Shown here one piece after another: positions 1 to 3,691 of a stretch of 5,024 nt of DNA. Both the position numbers and the translations under genes were made by a program. Where the stretch lies: contig CAITEM010000241.1 in NCBI GenBank assembly GCA_903891395.1, positions 1 to 5,024 of the forward strand, read 5' to 3'. Positions within the stretch are counted from its first letter, which is position 1; each line of letters begins with the position of its first letter. The stretch comes from an uncultured Hyphomicrobiales bacterium (GTDB lineage: Bacteria > Pseudomonadota > Alphaproteobacteria > Rhizobiales > Xanthobacteraceae). The notes below the pieces were generated by a model that had not been told where the DNA came from, searched no databases, and saw only the letters and a list, made by a program, of their open reading frames with translations.

Positions 1-497
1 TAAAGATCGGCGGCGCCTTCCCACGGGATCATCGCCTTGAGCGACGGCGGATTGAGGTTGGCCACCCACCACTGGTTCATCGCGTAATAGGAAATGCCGT
101 TGAGCCCGACCTTGCCATTGCACCAGGGCTGGGACGCTGCCCATTCGATGGCGTCGTAGAAGTCGACGGCTTCCGACTGCGACCACGGCTCATGCTGGCC
201 GGGCGACTTGCCGCTGCCGCGGCCGTCGACGCGCACCGCGGCATAGCCTTTCGGCACCCACCATAGCGGGTTGACGGTTTCCCAGTTCATGTACGGGTTG
301 CCCTTTTCCTCAAGGTCCGGCGGTGTGACCCAGAGCTTGTCTTTCTGGTACGGCCCGAGGTTGAGGATGGCTGGTACTTTCTCAGTGCCCTGCGGACGAA
401 AAACGTCGGCCTTGAGGACGGCGCCATCGCGCATGGGGACGTCGACGTCTTTCTCGATGACGATGGAATCGCTCGCGGCGCTGGTATGCACGTTCAT
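1..497 (-). CDS. CocE/NonD-family alpha/beta hydrolase (peptidase S15-like), N-terminal part, cut by the window edge
   Basis: The reverse strand reads open from ATG at 497-495 for 165 codons to base 1 without a stop, so only the N-terminal part is present. The family consists of serine hydrolases (Xaa-Pro dipeptidyl-peptidases, cocaine esterase, glutaryl-7-ACA acylases) that cleave esters or amides. Visible family marks are an N-terminal strand pair with P21-M-R-D-G25, the G92-R-G94 turn in VRVDGRGSGKSPG (residues 88-100), and the nucleophile elbow GLNGISYYAMNQW (131-143), in which S136 is the predicted catalytic serine. Many relatives have Gly three residues after the serine; here it is Ala139. 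The catalytic Asp and His and the C-terminal jelly-roll domain would lie outside the window. I see no signal peptide, so it is probably cytoplasmic. The start is supported by GGGAAGAG a few bases upstream. It follows the crotonase gene by 40 bases on the same strand, suggesting co-transcription. The substrate cannot be told from the sequence. Confidence 0.9.
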   Translation of the reverse strand, partial: MNVHTSAASDSIVIEKDVDVPMRDGAVLKADVFRPQGTEKVPAILNLGPYQKDKLWVTPPDLEEKGNPYMNWETVNPLWWVPKGYAAVRVDGRGSGKSPGQHEPWSQSEAVDFYDAIEWAASQPWCNGKVGLNGISYYAMNQWWVANLNPPSLKAMIPWEGAADL

Positions 498-537
498 GTC
501 GTCTCTTCCCTGTGGATTGTTCTTATGCCGCGAGCCG

Positions 538-1353
538 TCAGCAGTCTTCCCACGTCGGATCGCGCTTCTCGATGAAGGCGCAGATGCCCTCGTTGGCATC
601 GCGCGCCATCATGTTCTCGGTCATCACCTCGGAGGCGTAGGCATAGGCCGCCGCGAGATCCATTTCAGCCTGTTTGTAGAAGGCCTGCTTGCCGATCTTG
701 AGTGTGTACGACGATTTCGATGCGATCAGCTTGGCCAGCGCCATCGCTTCCTTGCGTTCCTGGCCCGGCGTGACCGCGCGGTTGATCAGTCCGATACGCG
801 CGGCGTGCTCGGCCCCGATCATCTCGCCAGTCAGCAGCATTTCCATGGCTGCTTTGCGCGACACATTGCGCGACAAAGCGACCATCGGCGTCGAGCAGAA
901 CAGCCCGATATCGACGCCGGGGGTCGCGAACTTCGCCGCCGATGAGGCCACCGCCAGATCGCAGCTTGCGACCAACTGGCAGCCGGCCGCGCTGGCGACG
1001 CCTTGCACGCAGGCAATAACAGGTTGGGGCAGGGTGACGATCTGCTGCATCATGCCGCTGCACACCGTCATGACCTGACGGAAGTAGTCGCGACCGCCGT
1101 CGGTGTCGCCGCGCCGCGCGGTGAGTTCCTTGAGGTCGTGTCCGGCGCAGAACGCGGTGCCGTTCGCCGCCACCACGACGGCGCGGACGGTCTGGTCGGC
1201 GGCGATGTCCTTGAGCGTATCGGACAGCGCGATCAGCAAGGCTTCCGACAGGCTGTTGCGCGCGGCGGAGCGGTTGAGCGTCAGGACGGCGATGGCGCCG
1301 TCGCGCTCGCGCAGCAGCACGGGAACGTCGGTGCGGATAGTCTGGACGTTCAT
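538..1353 (-). CDS. Crotonase-fold enoyl-CoA hydratase/isomerase-family protein, ECHDC3-like
   Basis: This 271-residue protein has the full length of a single-domain crotonase. The oxyanion-hole segment FCAGHDLKEL lies at residues 68-77, and the second CoA/oxyanion segment SAAGCQLVASCDLAVAS at 121-137. FATPGVDIGLFCSTP (142-156) and the C-terminal KQAFYKQ (222-228) and EGICAFIEKRDPTW (255-268) closely resemble mammalian ECHDC3 from memory. Classical hydratases use two glutamates (Glu144 and Glu164 of rat crotonase). Here the aligned positions are Gln126 and Gly146, with the same 20-residue spacing, so ordinary syn-hydration of enoyl-CoA is doubtful although acyl-CoA binding is likely. The ATG at 1353-1351 is preceded in frame by a stop without another good start, and its Shine-Dalgarno is weak (only GGA about 9 bases upstream). 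It is probably the first gene of a unit with the downstream CocE-like hydrolase and is divergent from the DUF3175 gene. The fold is certain; the reaction is not. Confidence 0.94.
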   Translation of the reverse strand: MNVQTIRTDVPVLLRERDGAIAVLTLNRSAARNSLSEALLIALSDTLKDIAADQTVRAVVVAANGTAFCAGHDLKELTARRGDTDGGRDYFRQVMTVCSGMMQQIVTLPQPVIACVQGVASAAGCQLVASCDLAVASSAAKFATPGVDIGLFCSTPMVALSRNVSRKAAMEMLLTGEMIGAEHAARIGLINRAVTPGQERKEAMALAKLIASKSSYTLKIGKQAFYKQAEMDLAAAYAYASEVMTENMMARDANEGICAFIEKRDPTWEDC

Positions 1354-1404
1354 GACGGGGGGTCCGGTTTCGGGATCACCTTACCCCGATCATCCCCTCC
1401 CGAA

Positions 1405-1442
1405 AAGCCGGGGGAGTCGTGCGGAACAGCACGTCCGGTCTT
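1405..1442 (+). promoter_or_regulatory. Two-part stem-loop in the leader of the DUF3175 gene
   Basis: In the divergent intergenic region an inner perfect stem CGTGC (1418-1422) / GCACG (1429-1433) closes a six-base loop GGAACA. It is stacked, through an asymmetric internal loop (GGGAGT opposite T), on an outer stem AAG-CCGG (1405-1411) / CCGG-T-CTT (1435-1442) with one bulged T. It ends 18 bases before the Shine-Dalgarno of the DUF3175 gene and has no T-tract, so it is not an intrinsic terminator in this direction. The pairing is seen in the sequence; a role as leader RNA structure is inference. Confidence 0.4.
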
Positions 1443-1460
1443 CGCGTTTGCGTGGATAAA

Positions 1461-1466
1461 GGAGAA
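1461..1466 (+). promoter_or_regulatory. Shine-Dalgarno of the DUF3175 gene
   Basis: GGAGAA lies 6 bases before ATG 1473. It decides the start in favour of this ATG over the in-frame ATG at 1419, which has no such site and would fall inside the hairpin at 1405-1442. Confidence 0.8.
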
Positions 1467-1472
1467 GTCGAC

Positions 1473-1799
1473 ATGGCGAAAAAGCGGAAACGGAAGGCAG
1501 CGGCGAAGAGGTCGCACAAAAAATCCACGACAAGGCGTTGGTCGCAGCACGTCACCGAGACGAGCGATGCGCTGACGCTCGATGATGGTGTTTTCACAAA
1601 GGGCAGCGCCAAGACCATTGCGCTGTCGCTGAAGCACTCCGCCGAGCGCAGCCACCGCCGCCAGTCTTCGCCGTACCGCTCGGCGATGTCGATGCTAACC
1701 TTCTACATCAACCGCGGCGGCAAGGGCTTGTCGGCGGCGCGCAAGAAAAAGCTGGAACAGGCCAAGGACGAATTGCGCGCCTTGTACGATAAGGACTGA
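1473..1799 (+). CDS. DUF3175 domain-containing small basic protein
   Basis: This 108-residue protein is recognised as DUF3175 (function unknown) from its conserved blocks RRWSQHVTETSDALTLDDGVF (21-41, with the aromatic/Ser RWS opening), KTIALSLKHSAERSHRR (47-63), SSPYRSAMSMLTFYINRGG (65-83) and a C-terminal helix LEQAKDELRALY (94-105). The first 20 residues are almost all Lys, Arg, Ala, Ser and Thr, a charge pattern typical of nucleic-acid-binding tails, but no known DNA-binding fold is recognisable. It has no signal peptide or membrane segment, so it is probably cytoplasmic. The gene stands alone between a divergent crotonase gene and a thioesterase gene 67 bases downstream on the same strand; I see no terminator between them, so read-through is possible. 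The long ATG at 1419 is rejected because the strong Shine-Dalgarno serves ATG 1473. No function is assigned. Confidence 0.85.
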   Translation: MAKKRKRKAAAKRSHKKSTTRRWSQHVTETSDALTLDDGVFTKGSAKTIALSLKHSAERSHRRQSSPYRSAMSMLTFYINRGGKGLSAARKKKLEQAKDELRALYDKD

Positions 1800-1814
1800 G
1801 TGTTGAAAGGGACA

Positions 1815-1832
1815 GTCGTCGCATGCGATGAC
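1815..1832. promoter_or_regulatory. Near-perfect 18-base dyad upstream of the thioesterase gene
   Basis: Arms GTCGTCGCA and TGCGATGAC are inverted copies without a spacer. The inner ten bases, TCGCATGCGA at 1819-1828, form a perfect palindrome, and there is one mismatched position outside it. It lies between the DUF3175 stop and the thioesterase start and just after TTGAAA (1803-1808), which could serve as a -35 element, though the -10 at the right distance is poor. An operator is possible; the regulator is unknown. Confidence 0.35.
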
Positions 1833-1838
1833 TCCGGG

Positions 1839-1861
1839 GCCGGGTCCACCGGCGCTGGGGG
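1839..1861 (+). promoter_or_regulatory. Hairpin plus Shine-Dalgarno before the thioesterase start
   Basis: A perfect five-base stem GCCGG (1839-1843) / CCGGC (1849-1853) with loop GTCCA is followed by the purine run GGGGGA (1856-1861), five bases before ATG 1867. The purine run supports ATG 1867 over the in-frame ATG at 1828, whose nearest purine run is about 16 bases away and which overlaps the dyad at 1815-1832. Confidence 0.45.
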
Positions 1862-1866
1862 AAAAC

Positions 1867-2301
1867 ATGCCGGCACCGGGGCTTTCGGCCGATGAAATCG
1901 GAAAGCTGCTGCATGAGGTGTTTCCTCAAGCGTTCTTTCCGGGCTGCGGATTGACCCTTGAGCGGGTCGACTATGGCGACATCCGTGTCCGCCGCGCCTT
2001 CCATGAAAGCCATCTGCGCCCGGGCGGCACGATTTCGGGGCCGACCATGATGGAATTGGCCGATTTCGCGATGTATGTGGCTGTATTTTCCGCTGTCGGA
2101 AATCAGCCTCTGGCCGTGACCACGAATCTCAACATCAATTTCTTGCGCAAACCGGCCCAGGCAGATCTCATCGCAGACGCCAAATTAATGAAGGTTGGCA
2201 AACGCTTAGCGGTCGGCGCGGTAACCCTTTATTCCGCTGGATCGGATGAGCCGGTGGCCCATGTTACCGCCACTTATTCGATCCCCAGCGGTGTGAGATA
2301 G
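1867..2301 (+). CDS. PaaI-family hotdog-fold thioesterase
   Basis: With the start at 1867 the protein has 144 residues, the usual length of a single hotdog domain. Such enzymes hydrolyse acyl-CoA or aryl-CoA thioesters in the cytoplasm, normally as dimers or tetramers. The active-site helix reads GGTISGPTMMELADFAMYV (residues 53-71). Asp66 sits where the catalytic Asp of PaaI lies, but the HGG motif nine residues before it is replaced by S57-G-P59. TTNLNINFLRK (85-95) is the strand that packs along the CoA, and AHVTATYSI (131-139) is the last strand. A start at ATG 1828 would add 13 residues rich in Pro and Gly that look non-coding. It follows the DUF3175 gene on the same strand and is followed by a short dyad and then the rplM promoter, so it is probably separate from the ribosomal operon. 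The acyl substrate cannot be deduced. Confidence 0.9.
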   Translation: MPAPGLSADEIGKLLHEVFPQAFFPGCGLTLERVDYGDIRVRRAFHESHLRPGGTISGPTMMELADFAMYVAVFSAVGNQPLAVTTNLNINFLRKPAQADLIADAKLMKVGKRLAVGAVTLYSAGSDEPVAHVTATYSIPSGVR

Positions 2302-2305
2302 CCAG

Positions 2306-2321
2306 TGGTATTTTAATACCA
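2306..2321. promoter_or_regulatory. AT-rich perfect inverted repeat after the thioesterase gene
   Basis: TGGTATT and AATACCA are perfect inverted arms around TT, starting 4 bases after the thioesterase stop and followed by TTCTTTC. The AT-rich stem would make a weak terminator for the thioesterase gene. It could equally be a protein-binding site, since it lies about 50 bases upstream of the rplM -35 box. It stands out against the GC-rich surroundings. Confidence 0.4.
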
Positions 2322-2368
2322 TTCTTTCAAGCTATTGATATTACAACGTGAAAGTACTCGACGAGCCG

Positions 2369-2397
2369 TTGACCCCGTGAACTGCCTCGGCTAGAAC
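2369..2397 (+). promoter_or_regulatory. Sigma-70-type promoter of the rplM-rpsI operon
   Basis: The -35 TTGACC (2369-2374) and -10 TAGAAC (2392-2397) are separated by exactly 17 bases. This fits the alphaproteobacterial housekeeping pattern (TTGAC with a CTA-type -10). Transcription would start near 2403-2405, giving a leader of about 40 bases. The boxes are read directly from the sequence; the start point is estimated. Confidence 0.75.
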
Positions 2398-2409
2398 CCC
2401 CCAACTTCC

Positions 2410-2426
2410 GCGCGCGGTTCGCGCGC
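2410..2426 (+). promoter_or_regulatory. GC-rich hairpin in the rplM leader
   Basis: A perfect seven-base stem GCGCGCG (2410-2416) / CGCGCGC (2420-2426) closes a three-base loop GTT. It would form only a few bases from the predicted 5' end of the mRNA and ends 6 bases before the Shine-Dalgarno AAGGA (2433-2437). In E. coli this operon is reported to be autoregulated by L13 acting on the leader; whether this hairpin has a comparable role is inference. It could also simply stabilise the transcript end. Confidence 0.5.
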
Positions 2427-2443
2427 ACCTCCAAGGATTTGTC

Positions 2444-2908
2444 ATGAAGACCTACTCGGCAAAGGCCGCCGACATCGAAAAGAAATGGGTGACCATCGAC
2501 GCCACTGGGCTCGTGGTCGGCCGTCTCGCCACGATCGTCGCCATGCGGCTGCGCGGCAAGCATAAGGCTACCTACACGCCTCACGTCGACGACGGCGACA
2601 ACGTCATTATCGTCAATGCCGCCAAGGTGGTGTTCACCGGGCGCAAGCGCGAGAAGAAAGTCTATTACCGCCATACCGGTTTCATCGGCGGCATCAAGGA
2701 GCGCACCGCGAAGTCGATCTTCGAAGGCAAGTTCCCTGAGCGCATCGTCGAGAAGGCGGTTGAGCGCATGTTGCCGCGGGGCCCTCTGGGCCGCGTGCAG
2801 TTCGGTAATCTCCGGGTCTATCCCGGCGCCGAGCATCCGCATGAAGCGCAGAAGCCCGAGCCGCTCGATATCGGCGTTATGAATCGCAAGAACGTGAGGA
2901 GTGCCTAA
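2444..2908 (+). CDS. rplM: 50S ribosomal protein L13
   Basis: This 154-residue protein is a component of the large ribosomal subunit that binds 23S rRNA early in assembly. It matches the family over its length: MKTYSAKAADIEKKWVTIDA at the N-terminus, LVVGRLATIVAMRLRGK (23-39), the dimetal-like aspartate run HVDDGDNVIIVNA (47-59), YYRHTGFIGG (74-83) and the L13 signature MLPRGPLGR (109-117) with LRVYPGAEHPHEAQKPE (123-139). It is about 12 residues longer than E. coli L13, the extra being a C-terminal tail, usual in alphaproteobacteria. The start is fixed by AAGGA at 2433-2437, six bases before ATG. It is the first gene of the universal rplM-rpsI pair; its stop lies 2 bases before the rpsI GTG. 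It has its own promoter and leader hairpin. Confidence 0.99.
   Translation: MKTYSAKAADIEKKWVTIDATGLVVGRLATIVAMRLRGKHKATYTPHVDDGDNVIIVNAAKVVFTGRKREKKVYYRHTGFIGGIKERTAKSIFEGKFPERIVEKAVERMLPRGPLGRVQFGNLRVYPGAEHPHEAQKPEPLDIGVMNRKNVRSA
2896..2901 (+). promoter_or_regulatory. Shine-Dalgarno of rpsI inside the end of rplM
   Basis: GAGGAG lies within the last codons of rplM, nine bases before the GTG at 2911. It supports the unusual GTG start and implies that rpsI is translated by ribosomes loading or re-initiating at the rplM stop. Confidence 0.8.
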
Positions 2909-2910
2909 CC

Positions 2911-3387
2911 GTGTCCGAGACCGTACAGTCGATGGAAGGTTTGGCGAGCCTCAAGCCTGCCGCTCCCGAAGCGCCAAAATACGAAAAGAAAGTCGATGCG
3001 CAGGGCCGTGCCTATGCCACCGGCAAGCGTAAGAACGCGGTCGCCCGCGTCTGGATCAAGCCGGGTGCCGGCAAGATCATCGTCAACACCCGGACCGTCG
3101 AAGCGTTCTTCGCCCGTCCGGTGTTGCGCATGATGATTCAGCAGCCGCTGGTCGCTGCAAATCGCACGGGCCAATACGACGTGATCTGCACGGTTTCCGG
3201 CGGCGGTCTTTCCGGCCAGGCCGGTGCGGTGCGCCACGGTATTTCCAAGGCTCTTACCTATTTCGAGCCGGACTTGCGCGGCGCCCTCAAGAAGGGCGGC
3301 TTCCTCACCCGCGACTCGCGCGTGGTTGAGCGTAAGAAATACGGCCGTGCCAAAGCACGTCGTTCGTTCCAGTTCTCGAAGCGTTAA
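2911..3387 (+). CDS. rpsI: 30S ribosomal protein S9
   Basis: This 158-residue protein is a small-subunit head protein whose C-terminal tail reaches the P-site tRNA. The start codon is GTG. The core begins near residue 35 with YATGKRKNAVARVWIKPG (35-52). The family signature GGGLSGQAGAVRHGISKAL is at 97-115, and the protein ends in the conserved KARRSFQFSKR (148-158), whose terminal Lys-Arg contacts tRNA in the known structures. Compared with the 130 residues of E. coli S9, it has an extra N-terminal stretch of about 30 residues rich in Ala, Pro, Lys and Glu, which is common in alphaproteobacteria. It is translationally close-coupled to rplM with a 2-base gap, and the transcript ends at the strong terminator 25 bases downstream. 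Confidence 0.99.
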   Translation: MSETVQSMEGLASLKPAAPEAPKYEKKVDAQGRAYATGKRKNAVARVWIKPGAGKIIVNTRTVEAFFARPVLRMMIQQPLVAANRTGQYDVICTVSGGGLSGQAGAVRHGISKALTYFEPDLRGALKKGGFLTRDSRVVERKKYGRAKARRSFQFSKR

Positions 3388-3412
3388 ACTTTCGACGATC
3401 GGCAATCGGTTT

Positions 3413-3445
3413 AAGGGCGCGGCTTCGGTCGCGCCCTTATTTTTT
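3413..3445 (+). terminator. Intrinsic terminator of the rplM-rpsI operon
   Basis: AAGGGCGCG (3413-3421) pairs perfectly with CGCGCCCTT (3430-3438). The stem continues with a G-T wobble and a C-G pair around a TTCG tetraloop (3424-3427), one of the most stable RNA loops, and is followed by A and six T (3440-3445). On the opposite strand there is no T-run after the stem, so it acts in the plus direction only. Confidence 0.95.
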
Positions 3446-3691
3446 ATGTGAACGACTGTCGTGTCGACTGCAGCGATTCAGTCATCGAAGTGGCTGCGGC
3501 CGGATATCCGCCAGCACAGCATTTTGGTGAGCGTTTATTGCTGCCAAGTTGAATTGAATTAGTGACACTCTTTCGTCGAAGCGCAGCGATCCACGCAAGG
3601 CTTTTCGCATAATCCATAAGTATGATGTGGATTGGAGTTGGCTTCCGCAGGATGCGGCGGCGACTTGCACCGAGCCTCGCTGAAAAAAGAA
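3446..3691. other. Non-coding stretch between rpsI terminator and the diguanylate cyclase gene
   Basis: No convincing gene is seen on either strand. It holds a ten-base palindrome CGGATATCCG (3501-3510), a short direct repeat TTGAATTGAATT (3549-3560), CATAAT (3608-3613) that resembles a -10 box but has no good -35 at 16-18 bases, and a small hairpin CCGCA/TGCGG (3645-3657). The cyclase promoter probably lies here but cannot be fixed by eye. Base composition is less GC-rich than the flanking genes around 3515-3625, as expected of a regulatory region. Confidence 0.5.

Noticed and set aside
271..945. Long plus-strand frame (224 codons) overlapping the left genes
   Set aside because: It is antisense to the crotonase and the CocE-like hydrolase, both with clear family motifs; its translation is rich in Arg, Ser and Cys without any recognisable domain, as expected of an antisense frame in GC-rich DNA.
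495..1353. Similar first residues of the two minus-strand proteins (MNVHT and MNVQT)
   Set aside because: The similarity stops after five residues and the proteins belong to unrelated folds, so it is most likely coincidence.
1419..1472. N-terminal extension of the DUF3175 protein from ATG 1419
   Set aside because: No ribosome site; the extra 18 residues fall in the leader hairpin, and GGAGAA clearly serves ATG 1473.
2335..2347. Possible FixK/FNR box, TTGATATTACAAC
   Set aside because: Only the left half matches TTGAT-N4-ATCAA; the right half is CAACG, so the dyad is missing.
2327..2842. Minus-strand frame opposite rplM (171 codons)
   Set aside because: It lies antisense to an unquestionable ribosomal protein gene and resembles nothing known.
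2905..3405. Minus-strand frame opposite rpsI (166 codons)
   Set aside because: It is antisense to rpsI over the full length; a shadow of biased third codon positions.
3466..3483. Inverted repeat GACTG...CAGTC
   Set aside because: Five-base arms with an eight-base spacer are expected by chance.
3608..3613. Possible -10 box CATAAT for the cyclase gene
   Set aside because: No acceptable -35 element at 16-18 bases upstream, so the promoter cannot be supported.
3482..3670. Possible 62-codon small gene on the minus strand in the intergenic region
   Set aside because: No ribosome site, no recognisable motif, and it spans the likely promoter region of the cyclase.
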